Shown: in pieces, positions 10,801-24,606 of the stretch
Layout: each line of letters starts with the position of its first letter
How positions within the stretch are numbered: the first letter of the stretch is position 1
Source: Liquidambar formosana
Lineage: Eukaryota > Streptophyta > Magnoliopsida > Saxifragales > Altingiaceae
Reading direction: 5' to 3'
Assembly: GCA_039720395.1 (NCBI GenBank)
Contig: CM077823.1
Coordinates: forward strand, 9,318,107-9,382,106
Length of the DNA: 64,000 nt
The notes under the pieces: generated by a model
The model's database searches: none
Seen by the model: the letters and a program-made list of their open reading frames with translations, nothing else
Told to the model about the DNA's origin: nothing
Program-made: the position numbers and the translations under genes

Positions 10801-13800
10801 GCGGAGCTAGGAGTTATCTCTAATGGGTGCACCGTGTTATGATTTTGTGAAATGGGAACTGAAAGCTCTAGATGTTTTTTTTTTTAACAAGTTACTTTTT
10901 GATAATCATTTTCCAATGTAATACCAAAAAAGGATTTTTGTGTTAACTTATTACAAATAAACTGTATATATGCTTAAAACTGACTACCATCTTCCTTTTT
11001 TTGACATTATGTTGCTAAATAGTTATCAAATGGTAACTTATCTAAAAAAAAAAGAATGTTTAAGACCAGTGGGGCACATGCCCCCAAAGGCCCCTCCTAG
11101 CTCCACCATTGGTGCCAGATTGAAGTATTTTTGGCATGGGGCCGATAAGCGAATGGACTACCTCACCTTTAAATATAGGCAACAATTAAACTCAATGTGG
11201 GGGCTTGTCCTCTAGGCATAGCTAACCTGAACTATGAATTTGAAAGAGAATCGTCCATCTCAGTCCATTCATACTCCTAATTTGTGTAGATTTTGACAGG
11301 GCCAAAGTTTGTTCAGGTTAGCTGATTCTTGGTTTGAACCATGCCAAGTTGCCCATCCACTTGGCACCTTTGATACATGATTCTTGGCTCTGTATGACCT
11401 GTTTTTGAGATTACAACCTTCAGAAAATTGAAATGTTATATGTCTGGACAAAAAGTCTTGGTGTGTGGTGATCGTGTCAAAATCAATTACCCGTAGGATG
11501 CAAAAAATTTGTATATAGTGGTAGTACGGGTGTCGTACCACAGGGACTGTACTGAGATTATTTTAATTTTGAAAACTGAATACTAAAATAATTCACAAAG
11601 ATGATTTTTGTAGTTTTGAACTCTATGGAATGCAAGTAAAATAAATTTATATTTTCTTCAAGAAAAGAAATACTTAGGGTCTTGAATCCACCACTAATCT
11701 TGTATAAAAATGCTCTTATTATAACGTGTTTCAAGAAGTTATTATTTGGTATGAGCAAGACTCATTGTAGCTACAAGCCCAATGACATCATCAAGAAAGG
11801 TTCATATATTTGTAAATTAGGCATAACTCATCAAAGATATAGCATGAACCGTCTCACCTACTCTACTCTAAACTAATTTGTGAGCACGACTCATCTTGTC
11901 TAAGCATGAATCATCTTAATCTCCAAATATATATACAGTGAAAACCATTGCATAACCATTGTACTTAAAATCACAGAAATTAAACACAATTTGAGATAAA
12001 AACACTAAAACCAATTGTATCAATAATACAATCCTCCTAGTTATGCAATCCTCATACACAAATAATCAAATCAACAACACAATACAATAAAATACACAAT
12101 ACTTGATTAGGACTTCATCTCCCCCCTAAGACAAAGATTAGTTGGCCATGTAGATAACCAAGAACTAGTCTCTCCCCTTTGCCACCTTTGTACCTCCTCC
12201 TCTTTTTTCTCTCCTTTCCTCTTGTTATGTGAATTCCCTTCGTATTTATAGGAGATGGGGGAAGGATCCAGCTGATCCAACAAGTCGAAAACAATGCCCA
12301 CTTTCTTTGAATTCTTGGTTGCCCATGTTCTCACTTTGACAAATGCTGCCAGATTCAGATTTTTGCAAATAAGTCCACTTCCAACTCATTTTTGACTTGG
12401 AAGACGTTTGAATTAGGAAATGCCATAAACTAAACAATTGTAGTTCTTTAAGTCCTCTTTCTAGAGCCACAAATTTCACCCAAATCGGATATGGGAATCA
12501 CAAGTTATGACCAGATTACCAAAACTTGGTCAATCTGTCCAGATTTGCTGCTGATTTTGGGATCATGAATTTCTTTGCTTATCTTTGAATTTCAGCTGCT
12601 CAAATCTTCAAAATTGTTGACCCCACTCTTGTTACAGCTCCATGAAATTTTAGGCAAGTGAGAAACCCATTTCAAGTTGCATTTATTAGCTTAAGTAGTC
12701 CTGATTGTCATCTTTTCTGGTATAAACTCAACAGCCCTGCAATAAATCAAGAACACTTTAAACACAGAAAATTAAATATAATAAAATAATTAGAAAATAT
12801 AAATTAGGGAGTAATTTCAATGAATATTTTGTGCTTATCAATGTGGGGTGGAAGAAATCATAAGATATTGAGTGGTGCCCCTTTTCAGCTATAGTAGAGG
12901 ACCTTGTTAATGTGTGGGAGAGTCTAAATAGTGTTGACCTCTCAAATGCAAAAGACATCATCATTTGGAAAGCAGACGTTAAGAGGGTGTTTTCATCTTC
13001 AAGGTCTCGTCCATTTCAGACGAGATCTCGCTGAGACATCTTGGTCTCGCCACTGGCTGAGACGAGAAATCCCATCGGTACAAAATATTTACGGGATACT
13101 CTCTCTCGGACGACATAAGCGTGATCTTGCTTGAGACGAGGTGTTACGCACGAGATCTCGTTGACACAATGAGTTTCGGACGAGATCTCGCACATCTCAT
13201 GCGAGATTAGAACAGATCTGGTCAAGGTTCGAGGAATCAAGGGTCGACTGATGAGTGGGTTCTTCTGGCGCAAGGGTACTCGACAAGCGGGTTCTTTCAG
13301 CGTAGGGTGCTCGACAAGTCGAGCTTTGTCTCGAGTTCACAGTGTCTGAAATCCAGTGCGAGAGAGAGAGAGAGAGAGAGATAAAGAGAGAAGGAGAACC
13401 TGTTATGGTCGCCGTCGATGTGCATCCTCATTACCATTGTTATCGTCTTCTTCTTCTCTTCTTCATTCCTTTGTTTTCCTTTTGTGTCGGTGGGATATAT
13501 ATATATATATAGATAATGACTTTGGACAGAGGGGTTGAGTGGATGTCTCAGGCTTCTTATAAATACATCATACTTTTTTATTTTTTGACCAGAATAAAGC
13601 TTTGACCCTTTGACCCACCATAAATTACAACTTGGTCTATTTATTTATTTATTTTTTCTAAAAAAGTAATATCTTATAGTATAAGATTGTTTTATTTATA
13701 AAAATTACCCAACAATTTTAGTATTTTTAAAACATTATTTTTCATCTTTCATAAGCAAGTAGGTAGTTTTAAAAGGTTATCATTTGTGATTTATAAGTTA

Positions 13801-16800
13801 TTTTTAATTTACTTCTTTTTAATATAGTAATAAATAATAGTCATACCTTTTATTTCGAAGAGAAAAAACACTTATTAAATATTATGTATTTTATAGTAAA
13901 ACAATGCGCTAACACTTGTTTTAGTGTACTTAACCATAGTATGTGCCCAAAGTTAATTGTTTTGCTTGGATAAGTGTTTAGGGTTAGGATTTGATGGAAG
14001 CTTAAGAAGAAGAAGAGCTAAAGAGAGAAATAGAGAAGATAGGAGAATCTAGGTAGAGATGTGTTCAGCACACTCGCTCCCTTATATACTCATGATATAA
14101 AACAGTAGCAAAAGTACAATAATAGCCTTACAATAAGAAAGGGACCAAAATAACTCTACTACTCTAATACTCCCCCTCAAACTGGAGCATAGATATAAAA
14201 AATGTCCAGCTTGGAAGAGAGCTGCTGAAAAGGAGCACGAGCTAAAGGCTTTGTGAGGATATCACCAAGCTGAAGATCGGAGCGGACATACGGAGTGACA
14301 AGTTCTTTCCGCAACAGCAAGTCCCGAATAGAGTGACAATCAACCTCAATATGCTTAGTGCGCTCGTGAAAGACAGGATTGTTGGCAATAAAAATAGTGG
14401 CTTGATTATCACCATACATCTCCATCAGAGTTGGAACCACAATACCCATATCACAAAGAAGAGATCGGACCCATAACAACTCAGAAGTTGTATGAGCCAT
14501 AGCCCAATACTCAGCTTCTGCACTAGAACGAGCAACAACCGCTTGCTTCTTACTACGTCAGGTAACAAGATTACCTCCAACAAAAGTACAATACCCGGAG
14601 GTGGACCGACAATCAGTACGACTACCAGCCCAATTGGCATCATTGAAGCCTGTCACAGTCAAAGAAGGAGAGGGCTTATACAACAAGCCTCGTCCAGGCG
14701 CACCTTTTAAGTAACGCAAAATTCTACACACCGCATCAAAATGAGGTTAATGCGGAGCATGCATGAACTGACTAACCACTCCAACAGCATAAGTGATATC
14801 AGGACGAGTAATTGTCAGATAAATCAACTTCCCTACTAGGCGACGATAACGACCAACATCAGCAAACAATTCGCCTTGCTCACCATCAAGTTTAACAGTA
14901 GAATCCATGGGAGTATCAGCAGGACGAGAACCCAAAAGACTTGTCTCTGACAAAATATCAAGAACATATTTCCACTGAGAAAGAGAAATACCTTGAGAAG
15001 AACGGGAAACCTCAATCCCAAGGAAATATCGAATAGCACCAAGGTCTTTAGTGTGGAAATGTTGACCCAAATAGCGTTTCAAAGCAGCAATACCCATAGA
15101 GTCATTCCCAGAGATAATAATATCATCCACATAAACAATGAGAACAATGTTCCCGTATAAGAGTGACGAACAAACATTGAATGGTCAAAAGTGGAATGTT
15201 GAAAACCATACCCAAGAACAATAGTGCTAAAGCGATCAAACTAGGTTCGAGGTGACTGTTTCAGACCATATAGTGCCTTGTTCAAGCGACAGACAAGGTG
15301 CTCATTACCAGAAACAACATACCCAGGAAGTTGGTCCATATAAACTTCCTCATGTCGATCACCATGAAGAAAGGCATTATTGATGTCAAGTTGGTACAAA
15401 GGCTAAGAACGACTAACAGCCATGGAGAGTAAAATACGAATTGAATTTAGGTGAGCAACAGGAGAAAAGGTCTCTAAGTAGTCAATACCATATATCTGAG
15501 TATAATCTTTAGCAACTAGTCGCGCTTAAGATGCTCAACAGAACCATCAGGAAGATATTTGACAGTGTAAACCCAGCGACATCCCACTGCCGGTTTACCT
15601 AGAGGAAGAGAAGTGAGCTCCCAAGTGTGGTTCTTGTGAAGAGCACTTATTTCCTCATCCATAGCATGCTTCTAGCCAGAAGAAGATAACGCCTGTTTAT
15701 ATAAAGAGGGAACAGAAATAGAAGACAAGGAACAAACAAAATCGCGCAAACAAGAGGAAAGACGAGTATAGGACACAAAATGAGCAATAGGATGTTGAGT
15801 GCATGTCCGTTTACCTCGACGAAGAGCAATAGGTAAATCATCAGTGCTCAGAGAAGGTAAGGGAGGATCCGCAGACGGAGAAGATGTAGGAGCGGGGCCA
15901 TAAGAAACAACATGCCTATCTTGAGATCGCCGATATACCTATAAGGGAGGATCAGAAGGAGCACAAGAAATTGGACAATGGACCACAGGGGGAGACAGAA
16001 TTGGAAGAGTAAGAGATGGAAAAGTAGGCTCCCCCTCACGACAAGATATGAGATTAAAAGATAAAGTCTTACCTGAGGAGGAAAAGAAGGAGGTTGACTC
16101 AAAGAAGGTGACATCAGCACTCACAAAATAGCGGCGAGACTCAGGACTATAACAACGATAGCCCTTTTGAGTACGAGAGTACCGAAGGAAAACACATTTA
16201 CGAGCTCGAGGAGATTATTTATCCTGACCAAGATCAAGGATATGAACAAATGCCACACAACCAAACACATGAGGAGTAATAGAGAAAGGAGAACGATCAG
16301 GATATAAGAAAGAAAAAGGAGACTTATTACCTAAAACAACAGAAGGCATCCTATTAATGAGATGACATGCAGTAAGAACAGCATCACCCCAAAAATGTTT
16401 AGGTACATGCATATTAAACATCAAAGTGCGAGCAACATCTAATAAGTGACGGTGTTTGCGCTCAGCAACACCATTTTGCTGTGAAGTATGCACACAACTA
16501 GTCTGATGAATGATACCTTTGTTAGCATAAAAAGAATTCATAACAGTCTGAGTATATTCTAATGCATTATCAGATCGAAAAATCTTAACACGCTTGTTAA
16601 ATTGAACAAATATCTCATTATAAAAGCGAAGAATAACATTAGGCAACTCAGACCATTTTTTTAATAAAAACATCCATGCCATCCTCGAATGATCATCAAT
16701 AAAAATAACAAAATAACTAAATCCATTTAAGGTAGGAGTACGAGAAGGACCCCAAATGTCTGTGTGAACCAAAGAAAACAACTCAGCTTGACGATCATGG

Positions 16801-19800
16801 TTACTACTAAGGAAAAGAACGACAATGATGCTTGCCTAACTGACAAGCCTCACATTCTAAAGTAGACACAGAACTCAACGAAGGGATAGCTCTCTTGAGT
16901 TTAGCCAAGGATGGATGACCCAAGTGAAAATGCCACTGAAGAGGAGAGACTGTAGCAGTTAAGGCAGACGAACTGAGGAAAGGTGAGCTACCAGGATCCA
17001 AGAAATATAAACCGTTCTTCTCATGCCCCGAACCAATCGTCTTCTAGGTCGTAGGATCCTGAAAGAGATAAGAAGTAGGAGTGAAAAGAATGTTACAATT
17101 CAAAGCTTTAGTTAATTGACTCACAGAAAGTAAATTGAAAGGAAAATTAGGAACATAAAGACTTGATGGTAAAGATAAGGAGGTGGTAGGATGAAGAACA
17201 CTTTTACCATGAACAGGCCGAGAAGAACCATCAGCTAACACAATATTATGGTCAATAGGAGTTAAATTAGAAAAACAAGAGGATAAACCAGATATATTGT
17301 TGTTAGCTCCAGAATCAATAATCCAAGATATGGGAAAGGCTGCGACACAAGTAAGATTACCCGAATTAGCTAAAGTAGCTGTGGAAGGAAGAACAGAGCT
17401 AGAAGACAGTGTAGAAGGAAGAGCAGTGCGCAAATGCTGGAGAAGCTCGCCAAGTTGAGTCATCACGAGAACTAGAACCAGAAGCTGCATGGCCCATAGA
17501 AGGAGGTTGAGTTTGTGATTGTGGTTGGACAGGGCTCTCAGTTACTTGATTCGCATAGTCAGGCTTGCCATATTTTTGAAAGCAATACAGTTCAGTATGA
17601 TTAGTTCCCCCACAATAATCACATTTTCTATCACCACGGCTACCAGATCGATCACCACCACGAGGATTACCACGAAAATTACGACCCCCGCGGCCACCAC
17701 GAAATCCTCCACGAAAACCACCACGACTACCACTGCTAAAGGCCAAGGCAGTAGACTCTAAAGGAGCAGGAGTATTGGAGCCAGGCATGGTAGAAGGTTG
17801 TCCCAAGGATGAGCGCAACAACCTAGAATAAGCATTAGAAGCTGTAGGAAAAGTCTCACTAGCAAGAATCTGATCTTTGAAGCCACGGAGATCAGAATCC
17901 AGTCCTGACAGCAAAAAAGCAATCATAAACTCCTCCCAATGACGCTTCTGTTCCTCCAAATCAGTAGTAAAAGGGCGATATTGCAACAATTGATCCCACA
18001 AATTTTTAAGAGTACTATAATACTCAGTTAATGGCTTCCCAGACTGCCGAGTACTAAAAATGCTCTCATACCTGCCGATTCGATTACTCCTGAAAAAGTG
18101 GCATCGGCTTCTTACTTTGAAAATTGGAACTCATAAACACGAGAAACATTGCTTTGATGGGAAAAGGAATCAGCTAGAGAATCCCAAATCTTCTTGGAGG
18201 TGTCACAAAACTTAACTGTGGTAGCAATATGTGGTTCCATACTATGCCATAAGCAGCCCATGACAAATGAGTCCTCACACATCCAATCTTCATAAGTCGG
18301 AACACCTTCAGCAGGGGGAGTAGCAATAATGAACTTCAACCTTTTTTGTGAACGTAAGAAAGTTCGAATTGCATGTGCCCAAGACAAATAATTCACGCCA
18401 TTCAACTTCTTCGAAGTAATACACTTGGGCATCTCATCAAAACGGAAGAAGGGTGATTTATTTGTAGGGTGGGAAGGGGGATTTTCTGCAGCCATCTTAA
18501 CAACTCAAAAAACTGAAAACAAATCAGGCCCTCCAAAAACCAACAACCAAACTGAGCCAAATCAAAAAAACCAATCTCCTCACTCTTAATCAACAAAGGA
18601 CTAGGAAAACTCCACCAAAAAATAACCCAAACATCCAAAACAACACTGCTGGAAGTCAAAAAACAAGCACAACTGACCTGTTATAGGCTGTTTTCAGTCA
18701 GCCGACCCTTGTAATCAAGAGAAATTCATCTAAACTGCCACCAAACTCAAAAATAATGGAAACACAACTTCAAGAAGTCTTAGTCGGCCCTCAAGGATAC
18801 ATACTCAAGCATCAAACAACATCCAAAGAGCCTTGATGAGCAAATAAAAAAATAGAGTAATTTTTGTGCGAAAATATTGGAAAATAGAAAAGACCCTTCA
18901 GACGGCAGTAGAAAAATCTGGAAAAATAATTTTTAGAACCAGGGGAGAAGTGCGAACCAACCCCAAGCGTCGCCGGACACAGGTGTATGTACGGATGCTG
19001 ACGTCATCATTCCGGCAGATGACGTCAGCACCTGTATTGGCCCAGAAAACGTGCCAAATCTGCTGTGTTTCTTCCTTAGCGCGTGTGGGAGTGGATTGGA
19101 CGCTCTGATACCAAGTTAGATTGCTTGGATAAGTGTTTAGGGTTAGGGTTTGATGGAAGCTTAAGAAGAAGAAGAGCTAAAGAGAGAAATAGAGAAGATA
19201 GGGAGAATCTAGGTAGAGATGTGTTCAACACACTCTCTCCCTTATATACTCATGATATAAAACAGTAGCAAAAGTACAATAATACCCTTACAATAAGAAA
19301 AGGACCAAAATAACTCTACTACTCTAACAGTGTTTATGATATTTTTTCTGATTTTTCTATTATTTTTTTAGATTTTTTTGAACACTCTCTCATGCGTAAA
19401 GTTGCGTCTCACCCGAAATGCGATGAGATGGGCGAGACCGAGACGATCGAAACCGAAACGCGACAAGAACCGAGACCGAGACTTTGAACCAAGCCACTTT
19501 TCCACTAGTAACTTTTGGGAGTTTATTAAGACCATGGTCCAGAGGTTCCTTGGCACTCCTTGGTTTGGTTTACGAGCAGGATCCCAAAGTATTCTTTTAT
19601 AATTTGGCTAGAAATCTGAGTAGGAGTGCAAACTTAAGACCTAGTGGTGGAGAAAGGGATTGTGCAGAGATCTAAATGCTCGATTTGCCAAAGTTCCCTA
19701 GAAAGTCAGAACCCCTTATTTTTCAGCTGCAGCTATTCTAAGGAAATATAGGACTGCAATATTTCTGGGAAAATGCAGAATAGCTAGGGATCCTTTTCCT

Positions 19801-22800
19801 TGGATTCAAGAAGTTGGTTGGATGACTAACCATTGTAGAGACCACCGAGTGATAAACGATGTAAAGAGAGTGCAGATTTTGCAGCCACTCTGTTCAATAT
19901 TTGAATGGGGAGAAACTAGAGAGTCTTCAGGAACTTCTTCATGCCTAAGTCTTTTGGAAAAAATATTGGAAAAATTGAGATTTGGGTTTGCCATGGAGGA
20001 AGGAGTGGAAGATGATGTGAAAAATAGAGTTTCTTAAGGGTTGGAATCTGCCTGTTCACTACGTGAAGACTAGGGAGATCAAGTGCAACTAGGAGCCTCC
20101 CCCTCCTGGAATGTGGATTATAACACCGATGGATAACTCAAAAGAGGGTTATAGAAGTGTGTGTTTTTGCAAAGGAAAGCTTCACCATTTCAGTTTTGAG
20201 ACATGTGCTAAAAGCAATTGAAATTGGGCTGAAAAATTAGCCCAGCAAGAGGCCTCAAGAGGGTGATCATAGTCATAGATATTGATGCAACAGATATCTG
20301 TAGAAATCCTAGCAAAGTTCCTGAAGGGTTAGAGATAATGTGAAGTAAAATTTTCAGTTGTTGGCTAATTTTTAGTTCTTGGGTTGTAAACATGTACACA
20401 GAGGGACTAAACGTTTAGCAAACTTCTTGGCCTCTTGTAGTAACCTAATAAATAGGATGGAAACTTATAATTTAGATGAGAGTACAGAGGCCATAGACAT
20501 TTATGTAAAAGTTTATATTGGTGGTTGTACCTATTTACATTAGTTAGTCGTTGTTGGAAAGTACCACCATCCCATATCGCCTAAATATTGGGTTTGTCAT
20601 GACTCCATAAACCTATTTGGGCCCTCTATCTAAGAGCTTAGGCTTTTAGGTTGAAAACTTAATATGGTATCAAAGCATTTCGTTCTTGGGGCTATTTCGT
20701 TTGTGAAATCGTCTTTGTTGTCCACATGACAAGCTTGTGCTTAACATTGGGTTTGATATGACTTCATATACCTATTTGAGCCCTCCATCTAATAGCCCTT
20801 CATCTGTGAGCCCATCTATGTTGTTCACGCGACAGGAGTGCACATGAGGCCGAGTGTTGCCCACATCACCCAAGTATTGGGTGTCATGGCTTCATAGGTT
20901 GGAAACTTCACAGTTGTTAATATATTTTTTTGTTTACCAAAAACAAAATAATAATAATAATAAAAGAATCCAAAATAGGCCCAAAGAGATTACATATCTT
21001 GGGGTCAAGTCCATGTGGTAAGTAGTCAGAGAGGGCTTTCGTGGTTTTTTAGACAAACTAAAGAGAAACACACACCCACATACATATCTAGAAGTATAAG
21101 TATACCACATTCTGCCAAAATGATATTTTATGAAGAGCCCTATGGTTTTGCAGTATCAATTGTATTTGACGCAAGAACTATAGTTAATATGAAAAAAGAT
21201 GAAATGCATAAAAAAGTGTTTTATGAAGGAGGAGAAATATTAATTTATGTCAATGATCAAGCATTTGAGAAATTTTCATCCTACCAATCCTTTAGACCAC
21301 AAACCAGAAATACCCAGAAAGATACTGTAATGTTTAAAGAAGTTGTCCCCTATCCTCTTTCACTTTTTTTTGGGTATTAGAGAAATATATCACTTAGAGA
21401 TGGCATTACAGAATGGGAAAACAAAACCCTCAGGACGGCGATCTGATGGGGACATGGACCTAGCCCACGGTTCTATTGCTTGAAGACCAAGATTTACTAT
21501 ATTTTCTTGGTTTTATTTATGGAAAAAATAAATTGTTCCCTTTTAAATTTCTATGACTTAAGGGTCAAGAATTACCATGATTGATGTAAAAGGGGTCTAT
21601 AAATAAGGCTCATAATTTCTTTTAAAAAAAATCAGCCATGGATTAATAAAAATTGAGTTTCTTTAGGTGTGGTGCGGACTCCATACCCCCTAAGTGCCGA
21701 CTCTTAGGGTTTTCTTGCTTGTTTGGTGCCAACTCCAAACGCCCTAGGTGTCGACTCCTGGGGTTTTAGCTTCTTTTTGCTTCTTTTCGAACTTCTTTTC
21801 TTTTCTTTCTCTATTTATTTTTTGCTCTTACATGTTTTGAGGTTGTCCTGCATCACAATCATCATACCAAATGCTATCAACTTGGTAGGAGTGAACTACA
21901 TTGACAAGAAATTTATTAGCTCCTTATAGGACACGGTTACTACAACAAACTTAGAAGGACCTTATAAAAGCTTCAGTGTCCTGTATTAGACCCCAAATAT
22001 TTTAAGAAGGTTTCACATGGCTTGCTGCTTTTGTTTTTAACTAGTTTGACACTGCAGCAGTCGCTCCAAATGTAAACTACCTGTAGTTACTATTAGCAAG
22101 TGCTACATATATAAAATGACTAACCCCCCTTGGGAGGCATTGGTTGTCTCAAGCAGCAAGAATTTTGGTTTATGTGCTAAGGGCCATCAGAATTGTACTG
22201 ATGGTTGCCTGTTATGTAAATTGTGCTTCTTCAAACTGTAAATTTTTCAAAATAATGTTCATATTGTTATTGGTATCATGATTATCTCTTTCTTTCAAAT
22301 TTTGTAATGATATTGGCTTTTCTAATCGTGATTGTTTTGTCTTCTAGCAAGGAAGAACAAGGTTATGAGGCGACAATCTACATTTGTTTTCCATCACACA
22401 TCTCATCCATGGAGCAGGAGTCGGGTTCTCATTTGGATGGTGATTTTTCATACTTTGGAATATTCTGTATTTCAATTTATTATTGGACCTTTTTTGTCCT
22501 GTGTTTATGTTCTCTCCTATTGATTGAAATTGCTTAATTTGATATGCATTGACCAAATAAGCTTAAAAATGTGTTAATTGTGAGAACTACTTTCTGATAT
22601 AAGATCTGGAGTGCTTCTTTATTTTGAGTGTAGATAAAATTATGTAATGCAGTGGCTTGGATAACAAACATTCTACCGATAAGGTAAGGACATAGAATAA
22701 TGGGCAAGTTGTGGTACGGTAATTTCCCTTCCACAATGATTTTGGATCTTTGTTTATGAATTTTTTAACTCATGTATCGAATTTTTCTTTGAAAGTTCTT

Positions 22801-24575
22801 TTCATGAGTGTGGCTATGATTGAAAGTTTTATTTGAGAGGCTTTTCAGTCCCAAAGTCTTGCGACATTTAGTTTGAGAAAGGTCTAAGTAATTACTAATT
22901 TGCATTTCTCTGCAACCTCTGACAATATATGAAGCACAGGCTTTTGATGATGTGAGAGAAGATGTCTGGATTTTGAAATTTTTCTTTTGATGAAGTAAAG
23001 TATGTATTGATTAAAAAAAAGGGCTTGGCCCAAGTACATGAGACATATACAAGTACTAAACCAAGACCCCTCTAAAGCATAAGGGAATTTACAAAATTTA
23101 CAATAGAGAGATTACATGTAATAGAATAGTTAGCAAACCACAAGAAAAGAGTCTTAAGAAAATTTTAGATCAATGACCGACTTTTTTAACCCTTCAAAAT
23201 TTTTAAGGTTCCACTCTCTCCATATGCACCAAAAAATGGCTTGGCGGGCCATTCTCCAAATCATTTTAGCCTTATTATTACCCCCTTTAATCTAACAACC
23301 TGAAAGAAGATCATGAGTAGATGAAGGAGAACCTAATTAACCCCAAACATATTAAAAGAAAGCATCCAAAGGCTCCTTGATACAAGACAATGGATGAATA
23401 AGTGGTCAACCGATTCTGCCTTATCCTTCTACAAAGTACATCTATTCGGAAAATACCAATCTCTCCCAATAAGGTGATCCAAAGTCAAAAATTTGTTACT
23501 ACCCACCAACCAACAAAAAAAGGCCACTTTGGAAGGAACCAACGCAATCCAATAGTTCATGGATTGCTCTGAAAACAACCTAATAAAATATTCAAACCCA
23601 TGAGGATAGGCAATCAGATTTCAGAACCTATCAGCTCAGTGATTTTCTTCAATCACCAAACACATTTTTCAGAACCCATCTCTGTGCCAGGTATTTACGA
23701 ATTGCTCAATAAATTGTAGGAAGGAGAAAGGATCAGTGCTGGCAAAAAAGGATTTTTATTTACTTAAAAGCCTTCATCTAAGAAAAAAGAAGTATTTTGA
23801 TTCTTGTTACCTCCATCTTCATTTTAGTGGGATCAATTTATTCTGTGGAGTAGATAAAGCTAGCATCACAGATGTCTGTGATGAATGATGAAGAAGATCA
23901 CTGTTGGAGATGCAGGTCATGTCAAGCAGGAGCTAAAAGTTGCTCTGCACTGTACTCAGTAGTACAGTCGGTGGGGGTGCACTTGTGATGATTAATGATC
24001 ACAAGCATGTGTGAAAATCACTTGTTATGTTTCAAAGAAAAGTAATTTACCTTATGAATCCTAGTTTTATTTTATCTTTTATAAACAGTTTCTTTGCTTT
24101 ATTTAAAGGACATAATTTAACAACTGTCACACTGAAGATTATTTTTTTTTAAGGGAAATATCCAAAACCTCCCTTAAAAATAAAATCATATCTAAAAACC
24201 CCATTAAATATTTTTCCTATCCGTCTAATCCAAATAAAAAAGAATCATATCCATTAACTCCAACCAGTTAACCTTTTGTTTACTGCCCTTAAAAAAAAAG
24301 CGTGATCCGACTAAAATACCCTTATTTGACATTAAAATGTTTAATGAAAAAAATGCCTATTTAACTAAATTTCCAATTTTCTTCTTTTAGTGTAATTAGA
24401 ATAAAATTAACTATCATTAATTAATTCGTCTCCAGTGTGCACGTGGGGGGAGGGGGTAAAAAAGAGAGAGAGTGAGAGATTTGGGTAAAGAAGGGGCGAA
24501 AGGGAAAATTTTGTTAAATGTGCATTTTGTTATTAAACTTATTAGTATTAAAGAAGGGTATTTTAGTCGGATCAC

Positions 24576-24606
<31 letters not shown>

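Larger units (their letters stand above)
13963..19329 (-). mobile_element. near-complete Ty1-copia retrotransposon, antisense in MLO intron 5
   Basis: Two LTRs of 207-208 bp (13963-14169 and 19122-19329) bracket a minus-strand interior in the order gag, protease, integrase, reverse transcriptase, RNase H, which is the copia order. By eye the LTRs differ at about six positions plus one indel, so the insertion is fairly recent. A primer-binding site complementary to initiator Met tRNA adjoins the right LTR and a polypurine tract adjoins the left LTR. The frame is broken by several stops and frameshifts, so it is not autonomous. TGTTT occurs just left of the left LTR and 1 bp beyond the right LTR, a possible target duplication. 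Confidence 0.95.
12998..19488. mobile_element. unclassified element with GTCTCG-rich ends, split by a copia insertion
   Basis: The outer ends are short inverted repeats, TTCAAGGTCTCG (12998-13009) and CGAGACTTTGAA (19477-19488). Both flanks are rich in GAGAC/GTCTC units. The 10-bp palindrome CGAGATCTCG occurs three times, at 13021, 13151 and 13181. Such subterminal repeats are typical of DNA transposons. I found no clear target duplication, so class and limits are uncertain. The copia element at 13963-19329 lies inside it. Confidence 0.35.

Noticed and set aside
21015..21790. Possible endogenous pararetrovirus piece
   Set aside because: A TATA-like promoter and an unknown open frame are not enough; no movement, coat, RT or RNase H motif is visible.
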